Below are positions 54,405 to 61,734 of a stretch of 64,000 nucleotides of DNA, piece after piece. The DNA is taken from NCBI GenBank assembly GCA_965250265.1, contig CBDFNO010000010.1, positions 186,001 to 250,000 on the forward strand, in the 5' to 3' direction. The stretch comes from PRS1 sp965250265. GTDB taxonomy: Bacteria; Bacteroidota; Bacteroidia; Flavobacteriales; Flavobacteriaceae. The position numbers were made by a program, and so were the translations under genes. Positions within the stretch are counted from its first letter, which is position 1. Each line of letters opens with the position of its first letter. The notes under the pieces are model-generated. The model saw only the letters and a program-made list of their open reading frames with translations. It ran no database searches and was not told the DNA's origin.

Positions 54405-56882
54405 CTAACCACTATATTGCCATAATAGCTTTTTAATGCGTTTCCATATAGATTTTTTACCCTTACTTTGCGAATTACCGTAATAAACCCCATAGCCATA
54501 GCCATAGCCGTATCCATAACCATAACCATAATTATGATTGCTCTTATGCTTGTAAAAATTAAGTACGAAGCTTATATTTTTAACCTCTCCTACTCTGTAT
54601 TTTGAGTTAATAAGTTGTAACATACCCTTTTTAGTAAAGTCTAATCGTACCATAAAAATTGTGGCATCAGCATATTGAGAAAGTTCTAATGCGTCTGTAA
54701 CTAATCCTAAAGGAGGTGTGTCAAATATTATCAAATCGTACTCATTTCTTAATCGAGTAATTAGATTATTCAAACTATCACTCATTAACATTTCTGAAGG
54801 GTTTGGAGGTACAGTTCCCGATGTAATAACATCTAAATTTTCAATGTGTGTGCTATGCCTCACTTCTACAAAGGATTTTTCTCCAATTAAATAGTTAATG
54901 ATTCCATTATCATTATTAATATTAAAATCTCCAAATATTTTAGGTTTTCTTAAATCCAATCCTAACAGCATAGTTTTCAAACCAGATAATGCATAAGCTG
55001 TAGCAATATTAATGGCGCAAAAAGTCTTTCCTTCACCACTTACAGAAGAAGTAATCAATAAGGTTTTACCTCCATCAATTTCCTGATTTTTAAAAATGAA
55101 TTGCAAACTCGATCGAATGGCTCTAAAAGATTCAGCTACAGCCGATTTTGGTTTTTCGTAAACTACTAAATTGTTTTTGTAGTTGTATTTTCCTACTAAA
55201 CCTAAAATTGGAATTTTTGACAATTGTAACACTTCATCAGAACCATGAATAGTATTATCTAATAAAAACAGGACAAAAATAATGAACATAGGTGTAAAAA
55301 AACCAATCATCAATGCCATCATATAATTTAACGATGTATTAGGTCCAATTAAACCTCCACCAATATCTTTAGCGGCATCAATAATATTAATATCAGATAC
55401 ATTAGCTGCTTTTACAATAGCTGCTTCACCTCTTTTAGCTATATATAAATCGTAGGATTCCTGGCTAATATTCAATTTACGTAAGATTCTTAAATATTGC
55501 TGTTGGTCTTCAGGTAAATCACGTAACTTTATTTCCGAATTTGCAATATTTCTACTAATAGTATTTAATCGAATATTAATGATACTTGTTGTAGCATCTA
55601 TAATTTCAAATAGCACATTTTTTTCTGCATCAATTCGTCTATCTAAATCCTTAAACAATGAAGACCCTTCACGTGTAGTATATTCCAATTTTTGTCGTTC
55701 GATAGCCATACCCGTAATTTTTCCAACACTAGTTAATATATTACCTTCATTGATACCAACAGATGTTGGAGCAGCTATATTAGTATAATCCGTTTTTGTT
55801 TGTAAATAACTTTCTAGATTGTTTAAATAAATTAATTTAATTTCTTCTCGCTCTTTTTCTTTATCATATAGTCTAAGTTCTCCTGATAATTGTTTGATTT
55901 CATCATTTACATCAAAGACTTTATTCTTCCTTCTGAAATCGTTCATTTCATTATTAAAACCTTTTAAATCTTCATCAACAACTGCAAGACTGCTGTCTAT
56001 AAATTTTAATGTATTAGTGGCATATAAATTCTTCCGTTCTAGCTCAGTTTTACTTAATATAATTGCCGTTGTATTTAAATAATCTACAATTTTAGACTTA
56101 TTAGTGCCAGAGAGTTGAAGTCTTAAAACTGAGGATCGTCCTGAAAATGGATTGATTTTAATATTGTTTTTATAACCATTAACCACACCATCAAAATTTA
56201 AAAATCTAACAATGTATTCAGTATCAGGTGTTATTTTAAATCCTGGTTTTACAAACAGGGAAGCATTAAAAAAAGAGAATGACATTAATTCGCCTACTGA
56301 AAAAGTTTTATTAAACTGACCTATTGGAACAGCAACACTAATTTTAGATCTATCATTATATATTTGTGCAGTAGCTCTTTCATGAACAAATTCAATATGC
56401 ACCTCGTAGACTGTATCATTTATAAAACGAATTTTTATAGGTGTATTTAATATTTGACCCTTTGTTTTATTAAGTTTTAAATAAAAAGGTGCTTGTTTAT
56501 AAATATCCTCAAAACGGTATTTCCCTTGTTTTAAATATTGCATGTAATATTCCAAAGAATCGACCACTTTTTCATTATGAGTTCTGGTTTTTACAGAAGT
56601 AATTACTTTTCCCACCTTACCTGAAACTCCTCCCCAATTAAAAGAAATACTTGTATTAGCAGTAAAAAAAGGATTTTGTTCGGTTTCAATAGAAATTAAT
56701 GAGCTTAATCTATAAATATTTTGTTTACGAACATTAATAAAATAAGCGATAACAAGTGCTCCTCCTATGCATAATAATACCAATTTCCAAAGGTATATAA
56801 CTTTGTATAAAAATCCTTTAAAATCAAAAGCTAAGCCTTTAGATTCATTATTTTCAAAATCGTCTAAATCATTATAAGCCAT
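54405..56882 (-). CDS. Polysaccharide co-polymerase and tyrosine autokinase (Wzc-like)
   Basis: An 825-residue inner-membrane BY-kinase that controls chain length and works with Wza. Residues about 25-50 are the first membrane helix. A long periplasmic region with coiled coils (about 290-475) follows, then the second helix (about 520-545). The cytosolic kinase domain has VSGEGKT (near 614), LGLDLRKP as Walker A', and LIIFDTPPLGL as Walker B. The C-terminal tail has a run of alternating Tyr and Gly (about 783-796), the likely autophosphorylation cluster, encoded by a hexanucleotide tandem repeat. It is 3 bases downstream of Wza. Confidence 0.94.
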   Translation of the reverse strand: MAYNDLDDFENNESKGLAFDFKGFLYKVIYLWKLVLLCIGGALVIAYFINVRKQNIYRLSSLISIETEQNPFFTANTSISFNWGGVSGKVGKVITSVKTRTHNEKVVDSLEYYMQYLKQGKYRFEDIYKQAPFYLKLNKTKGQILNTPIKIRFINDTVYEVHIEFVHERATAQIYNDRSKISVAVPIGQFNKTFSVGELMSFSFFNASLFVKPGFKITPDTEYIVRFLNFDGVVNGYKNNIKINPFSGRSSVLRLQLSGTNKSKIVDYLNTTAIILSKTELERKNLYATNTLKFIDSSLAVVDEDLKGFNNEMNDFRRKNKVFDVNDEIKQLSGELRLYDKEKEREEIKLIYLNNLESYLQTKTDYTNIAAPTSVGINEGNILTSVGKITGMAIERQKLEYTTREGSSLFKDLDRRIDAEKNVLFEIIDATTSIINIRLNTISRNIANSEIKLRDLPEDQQQYLRILRKLNISQESYDLYIAKRGEAAIVKAANVSDINIIDAAKDIGGGLIGPNTSLNYMMALMIGFFTPMFIIFVLFLLDNTIHGSDEVLQLSKIPILGLVGKYNYKNNLVVYEKPKSAVAESFRAIRSSLQFIFKNQEIDGGKTLLITSSVSGEGKTFCAINIATAYALSGLKTMLLGLDLRKPKIFGDFNINNDNGIINYLIGEKSFVEVRHSTHIENLDVITSGTVPPNPSEMLMSDSLNNLITRLRNEYDLIIFDTPPLGLVTDALELSQYADATIFMVRLDFTKKGMLQLINSKYRVGEVKNISFVLNFYKHKSNHNYGYGYGYGYGYGYGVYYGNSQSKGKKSIWKRIKKLLWQYSG
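54491..54535 (+). repeat. Hexanucleotide tandem repeat coding the Wzc tyrosine-glycine tail
   Basis: About seven degenerate six-base units (CATAGC/CATAAC on the plus strand, one with a G in place of A) encode successive Tyr-Gly pairs on the minus strand. Unit changes would keep the frame, so slippage would lengthen or shorten the phosphorylated tail without inactivating the kinase. Confidence 0.8.
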
Positions 56883-56885
56883 AAT

Positions 56886-57674
56886 CTATAGTTTTAATAA
56901 TACAATTCCAGTTGTAATTATAGATAATATTGTAACAAAAGATGTTAAATTTTGAAATGCATTAGTACCTGTACCCAAAGATTTTTGCTTCAATGGCATG
57001 ACGTAAATCATGTCGTTAGGTTGGACATAATAATAAGGCGAATTCATCACATTAATATCGGTGAGATCTATATGATGAATCTTTTGACCCTGAGGATACT
57101 GCCTAATAATCAATACATCTTTTCTGTTTCCAGTAACTGGTATACCACCAGCATTAGCTATCGCTTGAAAAATATTTACACGTTCCTGAAATAAAGTTCT
57201 GGTTCCGGTACTAATTTCCCCCATGGTTGTATATCGAAATCCTGATAATTTTACAGTGACAAATATATTGGCAGTTTCCTTAAATTGCTCATCAAGGAGT
57301 TTTTTTTCAATCATTTGCTCAATCTCTTCAGTCGTATGACCTAAAACCTTTATTTTGCCCAATGTTGGTATTCTAATATCTCCATGCAGATCTACCGTAA
57401 ACCCATCAAAATAAGCGCGTTCAGAACTACTTGCATTCATATTCTCCTCTCCAATTGGGTTAATAATTTGTACATTCTCCTGATCGAGAGATTTTACTAT
57501 AATACTTAAAATGTCATAAATTTGAATACGGTATGGCGTTTGTTTTTCTACGAGCAATTGTGTACTGTCTAAAGCGGTATTTTTATTTTGCAGATAGATT
57601 GTGTCCTTGTGAGGGATGCAAGAAGATACTATATTACTTATAATTAATATAATAACAAGAAAATATCTCTTCAT
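56886..57674 (-). CDS. Polysaccharide export lipoprotein (Wza-like)
   Basis: A 262-residue outer-membrane export protein. The signal peptide ends in the lipobox IVSSC with Cys19 as the lipidated residue. A polysaccharide biosynthesis/export domain follows (PYRIQIYDILSIIVKS, then FTVDLHGDIRIPTLGKIKVLGHT), then an SLBB-like segment with NIFQAIANAGGIP. A C-terminal hydrophobic helix (about 240-262) is usual for Bacteroidota Wza proteins. It is the first gene of the long minus-strand locus and has a recognisable promoter 23 bases upstream. Confidence 0.93.
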   Translation of the reverse strand: MKRYFLVIILIISNIVSSCIPHKDTIYLQNKNTALDSTQLLVEKQTPYRIQIYDILSIIVKSLDQENVQIINPIGEENMNASSSERAYFDGFTVDLHGDIRIPTLGKIKVLGHTTEEIEQMIEKKLLDEQFKETANIFVTVKLSGFRYTTMGEISTGTRTLFQERVNIFQAIANAGGIPVTGNRKDVLIIRQYPQGQKIHHIDLTDINVMNSPYYYVQPNDMIYVMPLKQKSLGTGTNAFQNLTSFVTILSIITTGIVLLKL

Positions 57675-57696
57675 ATTGAGGCGAATTGATTTAACA

Positions 57697-57729
57697 CAAA
57701 TCTACACAAATTTTTCATTTTATTTTCAA
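57697..57729 (-). promoter_or_regulatory. Bacteroidota-type promoter for the polysaccharide locus
   Basis: On the minus strand a TAGATTTG box (57697-57704) fits the -7 consensus TAnnTTTG exactly. A TTG at 57727-57729, 22 bases upstream, can serve as the -33 element. The start codon of the Wza gene is 22 bases downstream. I see no JUMPstart/ops-like element in the leader. Confidence 0.6.
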
Positions 57730-57876
57730 TAATATAAATGAAGAAATTTATTAGTAGATTCCATCTCGAAAATTTAAGCAATAAAGTTATTAGAGTAAAT
57801 CTAACTTTTCATTAGCAATATCAATACAGCAAACGGTCTTTTTTGGTTTTTTATACGTTATTTGCAAAAAAAAAAG

Positions 57877-59736
57877 TTGAATTACATTACCATTGAGAAC
57901 ATATCGAAATCTTACGGAGAGTTGAACCTCTTCCAAAATATTTCTTTTAGCATACATAAGAATCAAAAAATTGCTTTTGTAGCAAAAAATGGTACTGGCA
58001 AAACTTCCATCCTAAATATACTTGCTAAAATGGATAAGCCCGATTCTGGACAAGTTATTTACAGGAAGGGGCTTAAAACCGCATTCTTAAAGCAAGAATC
58101 TGAATTGAAAGAAAACCTAACGATTGAAGAAACCATTTTTGTTTCCGATAGTTTTGTGCTAGAAATTATTAAACAATACCATGAAGCACTTTCAAATCCT
58201 GAAGATACAGAGGCCTATCAAAAGGCATATGAAGATATGGAACGTCATAATGCCTGGGATTTTGAAACTCAATACAAGCAAATTCTGTTCAAGCTCAAAC
58301 TAAACAATCTAAATAAAAAAGTAAGTATCCTTTCTGGTGGTCAGAAAAAAAGATTAAACTTGGCCAATGTATTAATACATAAACCCGATGTATTAATTCT
58401 TGATGAACCCACAAACCATCTTGATTTAGAAATGATTGAGTGGTTAGAATCCTTTTTTACCAAAGAAAATATAACGCTATTTATGGTGACGCATGATCGC
58501 TATTTTTTAGAGCGTGTATGTGATGAAATTGTAGAATTAGACGAAGGACAACTATATACCTATAAAGGTAATTACTCTTATTATCTAGATAAAAAAGAAG
58601 CTCGAATAGAGCGTGAATCTATTGAAACCAATAAAGCCAAACAGCTTTTTAAAAAGGAGCTCAACTGGATGCGAAGACAACCCAAAGCACGTACAACAAA
58701 ATCCAAGTCCAGAATAGATGACTTTTTCGAAATCAAAGCACGTGCAAACCAACGTCGTAGCGACCATGAAGTTCAATTGGAAATAAATATGGAGCGTTTG
58801 GGCAGTAAAATCATAGAGTTGCATCATATTTCGAAAGCATATGGTAACACTATAATTCTCAACAAATTTGATTATGTATTTCAAAAAGGGGAACGTATTG
58901 GTGTGATTGGGCAAAATGGTTCTGGAAAAACGACACTATTAAACTTACTTACTCAATCTGTCATTCCAGATTCTGGAAAAATAATCATAGGTGATACCGT
59001 AAAATTTGGATATTATACACAAGATGGAATTGCTATAAAACCAGAGCAAAAAGTCATTGAAGTGATTAGAGAATATGGGGATTATATTCCGCTTAAAAAA
59101 GGACGACAAATTAGTGCACAGCAATTATTAGAACGCTTTTTATTCGATAGAAAAAAACAATACGATTTTGTTGAAAAACTTAGTGGTGGAGAACTCAAAC
59201 GTTTGTATTTATGTACCGTTTTAATTCAAAATCCTAATTTTTTAATTCTGGATGAGCCAACAAACGATTTAGATATAGTCACTTTAAATGTTCTTGAAAA
59301 TTTCCTTCTCGATTTTCCAGGATGTCTCATTGTGGTTTCTCATGATCGTTATTTTATGGATAAAATAGTAGATCACTTATTTGTTTTTAGAGGACAAGGT
59401 GTTATCGAAGACTTTCCCGGAAATTATAGCGATTTTAGAATTTATGAAGACAGTATCGTTAAAACAAAAGCATCTGACCAAAAAGAAGAAAAAAAACAAT
59501 GGAAGAAAGATGAAAACACCAAATTATCCTACAACGAGCAAAAAGAACTTAAAAACATCGAAAGCAAACTTAAGTCTTTAGAATATGATAGAAAGCAATT
59601 GGAAGCACAATTTAATAATGATGAATTATCTTCCGAAATAGTAAACACATTATCTTCACAGTTACAACACATAATTAAGGATATTGAAACTAAAGAAGAA
59701 CGTTGGTTAGAATTACTTGAAAAACTTGAAAGTTAA
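57877..59736 (+). CDS. ABC-F family ATPase (Uup-like)
   Basis: A 619-residue soluble ABC-F protein acting on the ribosome. It has two ATPase domains: first AKNGTGKTS, LSGGQKKRLNLA and LDEPTNHLDLE; second GQNGSGKTT, LSGGELKRLYLC and LDEPTNDLD. A linker includes RRQPKARTTKSKSR, and the C-terminal about 60 residues form a charged coiled coil as in Uup. I take the TTG at 57877 (NYITIENISKSYGE) because family members begin there. An in-frame TTG at 57862 would overlap a possible -7 region and add five residues (QKKKL after the start). The tract between is A10. Diverges from the polysaccharide locus. Confidence 0.88.
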   Translation: MNYITIENISKSYGELNLFQNISFSIHKNQKIAFVAKNGTGKTSILNILAKMDKPDSGQVIYRKGLKTAFLKQESELKENLTIEETIFVSDSFVLEIIKQYHEALSNPEDTEAYQKAYEDMERHNAWDFETQYKQILFKLKLNNLNKKVSILSGGQKKRLNLANVLIHKPDVLILDEPTNHLDLEMIEWLESFFTKENITLFMVTHDRYFLERVCDEIVELDEGQLYTYKGNYSYYLDKKEARIERESIETNKAKQLFKKELNWMRRQPKARTTKSKSRIDDFFEIKARANQRRSDHEVQLEINMERLGSKIIELHHISKAYGNTIILNKFDYVFQKGERIGVIGQNGSGKTTLLNLLTQSVIPDSGKIIIGDTVKFGYYTQDGIAIKPEQKVIEVIREYGDYIPLKKGRQISAQQLLERFLFDRKKQYDFVEKLSGGELKRLYLCTVLIQNPNFLILDEPTNDLDIVTLNVLENFLLDFPGCLIVVSHDRYFMDKIVDHLFVFRGQGVIEDFPGNYSDFRIYEDSIVKTKASDQKEEKKQWKKDENTKLSYNEQKELKNIESKLKSLEYDRKQLEAQFNNDELSSEIVNTLSSQLQHIIKDIETKEERWLELLEKLES

Positions 59737-59741
59737 TTGTG

Positions 59742-60512
59742 ATGTATCAAGTAATCTCATATATTAAATTTCTTTTAAAATCTAAAAATCAACATGGTGT
59801 TCATTCGCCATTTGTATATAATCTTATTACAAAAGGTTTTTACAATAAGACTAATTTTTCTGCTTATAAACAACTCAAACAGTACAGGTCATTTTTAATA
59901 AAGAATGAATATGCTGTTAATGTAATCGATTTAGGTGTTGGCTCCCACATACTAAAAAATAATACTCGTAAGATATCTCAAATTGCTAAAAGCGCAGGCA
60001 CAACTCACAAAAGAGCAAAACTGCTTTTTCGGTTAGTACAATATTTCAAATTCAATGCTATTCTTGAATTAGGAACTTCTCTTGGCATTGGCACACATGC
60101 TATAAGTTTAGGGAATCCAAAATCCAAAATTACAACTATTGAAGGTTGTCCTAATATTTCAGAATTTGCTCAAGAGACATTCAAGCAATTCAATTTAGAA
60201 AATATTGAGGTCTTAACAGGAAATTTTTCTGATAAAATTGAAACTCTTAAATACAATAACTATAACCTTATTTTCTTTGATGGAAATCACCAAAAAGAAG
60301 CAACCATAAATTATTTTGAAACGCTTTTAGAAACAGCACATAACGATTCTGTTTTTATATTTGATGATATTTATTGGTCAAAAGGTATGACTGAAGCTTG
60401 GGAAACAATCATACAACATCCAAAAGTAACTGTGAGCATTGATACCTTCTTCTGGGGGTTTGCATTCTTCAGAAAAGAACAAAAAAAAGAACATTTTGTA
60501 ATAAGAGTTTAA
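59742..60512 (+). CDS. Class I SAM-dependent O-methyltransferase-like protein
   Basis: A 256-residue protein. The N-terminus (SKNQHGVHSPFVYNLITKGFY) is conserved in Bacteroidota proteins of this kind. Motif I is ILELGTSLGIGTHAIS (about 106-121), then TTIEGCP binds the SAM ribose, and IFFDGNHQKEAT and FIFDDIYWSKGMTEAW resemble metal-dependent O-methyltransferases. ATG at 59742 is preferred to the adjacent GTG at 59739. It begins 5 bases after the ABC-F stop, so it is probably co-transcribed. The substrate is unknown. Confidence 0.82.
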   Translation: MYQVISYIKFLLKSKNQHGVHSPFVYNLITKGFYNKTNFSAYKQLKQYRSFLIKNEYAVNVIDLGVGSHILKNNTRKISQIAKSAGTTHKRAKLLFRLVQYFKFNAILELGTSLGIGTHAISLGNPKSKITTIEGCPNISEFAQETFKQFNLENIEVLTGNFSDKIETLKYNNYNLIFFDGNHQKEATINYFETLLETAHNDSVFIFDDIYWSKGMTEAWETIIQHPKVTVSIDTFFWGFAFFRKEQKKEHFVIRV

Positions 60513-60518
60513 ACCCTT

Positions 60519-60543
60519 TGTCATTCCTACGAATGCAGGAATC
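60519..60543 (+). repeat. REP-like imperfect palindrome
   Basis: The sequence between the methyltransferase stop and the adenosyltransferase contains ATTCCT (60522-60527) and its complement AGGAAT (60536-60541) around an 8-base spacer, in the context GTCATT...AATCC. This resembles dispersed intergenic GTCATTCCTGCG-type repeats known in many bacterial genomes. One base in the stem is mismatched against the usual form. Confidence 0.5.
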
Positions 60544-60603
60544 CATCATCTTTCAGAATATTTATAAAAACCATTTCGTGAATTCGTGGCAAAAACCTTT
60601 AAC

Positions 60604-60624
60604 TTTTAACTTTTAACTTTTAAC
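60604..60624 (+). repeat. Three perfect copies of a 7-base repeat before a start codon
   Basis: TTTTAAC is repeated at 60604-60610, 60611-60617 and 60618-60624, with a partial copy (TTTAAC) just before. The last copy ends nine bases upstream of the adenosyltransferase ATG at 60634, so copy-number change would alter the 5' leader. Confidence 0.75.
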
Positions 60625-60633
60625 TTGCGCAGC

Positions 60634-61209
60634 ATGAAGATTTACACTAAAACTGGAGATAAAGGTACAACTGCACTTTTTGGAGGCACAAGAGTCCCAA
60701 AACATCATATTCGCATTGAAAGTTATGGTACTGTTGATGAACTCAACTCACATATTGGCTTAATTCGAGATCAAAATATTGACACTAACTCAAGAGATAT
60801 TCTAATTAATATTCAAGACAAATTATTTACGGTTGGTGCTATTTTAGCGACTGATCCTAACAAAGCAATATTAAAAAGCGGAAAAGAGCGCTTAACTATA
60901 CCTAAAATTTCTAATGAAGATATTGAGTTACTAGAACACGAAATGGACAAAATGAATGCGCAGCTTTCAACAATGACACACTTCGTACTTCCTGGAGGTC
61001 ATCAAACGGTGTCATTCTGTCATATTGCTCGATGTGTATGCCGAAGAGCCGAACGTTTAGCTTCCGCTCTTAACGAATTAGAGCCTTTTCAACCAAACAC
61101 ACTAATCTATTTAAATCGCCTATCTGACTACCTTTTTGTGTTGGCACGAAAGTTGTCCAAAGACTTACAAGTTGATGAAATTAAATGGATTCCGAAAAAG
61201 GAAGATTAA
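60634..61209 (+). CDS. ATP:cob(I)alamin adenosyltransferase (PduO type)
   Basis: A 191-residue enzyme that transfers the adenosyl group of ATP to cob(I)alamin, making coenzyme B12. The N-terminus MKIYTKTGDKGTTALFGGTRVPK is the ATP-binding P-loop-like segment of PduO-type enzymes, and YGTVDELN and CRRAERLASAL are the other conserved motifs. ATG at 60634 was chosen; a TTG at 60625 would add three residues. The gene lies in the run methyltransferase - adenosyltransferase - DUF2795 - secA, an arrangement common in flavobacteria. Confidence 0.93.
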   Translation: MKIYTKTGDKGTTALFGGTRVPKHHIRIESYGTVDELNSHIGLIRDQNIDTNSRDILINIQDKLFTVGAILATDPNKAILKSGKERLTIPKISNEDIELLEHEMDKMNAQLSTMTHFVLPGGHQTVSFCHIARCVCRRAERLASALNELEPFQPNTLIYLNRLSDYLFVLARKLSKDLQVDEIKWIPKKED

Positions 61210-61220
61210 TATATTCAACT

Positions 61221-61238
61221 TCCCGATAGCTATCGGGA
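61221..61238. repeat. Perfect 18-base palindrome (Bacteroidota intergenic type)
   Basis: TCCCGATAGCTATCGGGA equals its own reverse complement. It lies 12 bases after the adenosyltransferase stop. CCCGATAGCTATCGGG is a well-known abundant intergenic palindrome in flavobacterial genomes and might serve in transcript ending or as a REP-like element. The other copies cannot be checked here. Confidence 0.75.
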
Positions 61239-61327
61239 TTATAACACTGCAAAAGTGCTTTGGCATTAAAAGTTTACAGTGAAAAACAGACGTTCTTTAA
61301 ATTAATGATAAATAATTGGTTTTTTGC

Positions 61328-61357
61328 TTGGCTATTTCAGTTAAAAATTTACTTTTG
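61328..61357 (+). promoter_or_regulatory. Bacteroidota-type promoter for the DUF2795 gene
   Basis: TTG at 61328-61330 and TACTTTTG at 61350-61357 are separated by 19 bases and match the -33 and -7 (TAnnTTTG) consensus. The DUF2795 start codon is 22 bases beyond the -7 box. Confidence 0.7.
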
Positions 61358-61379
61358 CAAAAAATTAATTTATTAAAAA

Positions 61380-61601
61380 ATGTATTGGACACTTGAACTA
61401 GCATCTTATTTATGTGATGCACCTTGGCCAGCCACTAAAGACGAACTAATAGATTACTCTATTAGAACAGGAGCACCACTTGAAGTTGTAGAAAATTTAC
61501 AATCAATTGAAGATGAAGGTGATTCTTACGATTCGATTAATGAAATTTGGCCTGATTATCCGACAGATGAAGATTATCTTTGGAATGAGGATGAATATTA
61601 A
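61380..61601 (+). CDS. DUF2795 domain protein
   Basis: A 73-residue acidic protein. The sequence begins MYWTLELASYLCDAPWPATKDELIDY and ends WPDYPTDEDYLWNEDEY; it is nearly all DUF2795, a small family conserved in Bacteroidota next to secA. No signal peptide or membrane helix. Function is unknown. It has its own promoter upstream and a hairpin terminator downstream, so it appears to be monocistronic. Confidence 0.9.
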   Translation: MYWTLELASYLCDAPWPATKDELIDYSIRTGAPLEVVENLQSIEDEGDSYDSINEIWPDYPTDEDYLWNEDEY

Positions 61602-61627
61602 AAAATAATAAACATTAATAAATAGTT

Positions 61628-61652
61628 AAAAGTCTCTTTCGAGGCTTTTTTT
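61628..61652 (+). terminator. Rho-independent-type terminator after the DUF2795 gene
   Basis: AAAAGTCTC (61628-61636) pairs with GAGGCTTTT (61641-61649), with one G-U wobble and a 4-base loop, followed by a T run to 61652. It lies 26 bases after the DUF2795 stop and separates that gene from secA. Confidence 0.8.
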
Positions 61653-61688
61653 GTGTCTAATTTTTTCAATTAACAAAACGACAAACAG

Positions 61689-61696
61689 TATCTTTG
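61689..61696 (+). promoter_or_regulatory. Probable -7 box of the secA promoter
   Basis: TATCTTTG fits TAnnTTTG exactly, 38 bases before the secA ATG and downstream of the preceding terminator. The -33 element is weak (a T-rich stretch ending near 61667). Confidence 0.55.
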
Positions 61697-61734
61697 ACAA
61701 GTAAAATGTCAAAGACTAAAATAAAAATATATAG

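Noticed and set aside
54491..54535. Short direct repeats considered as a possible CRISPR array
   Set aside because: The repeats are six bases long, adjoining with no spacers and coding for Tyr-Gly in Wzc.
57675..57861. Searched for a JUMPstart/ops element for RfaH-like control of the long operon
   Set aside because: No GGCGGTAGC-like core is present in the leader; only the Bacteroidota promoter boxes are seen.
58585..58914. 109-codon minus-strand frame inside the ABC-F gene
   Set aside because: Antisense shadow of conserved ATPase sequence.
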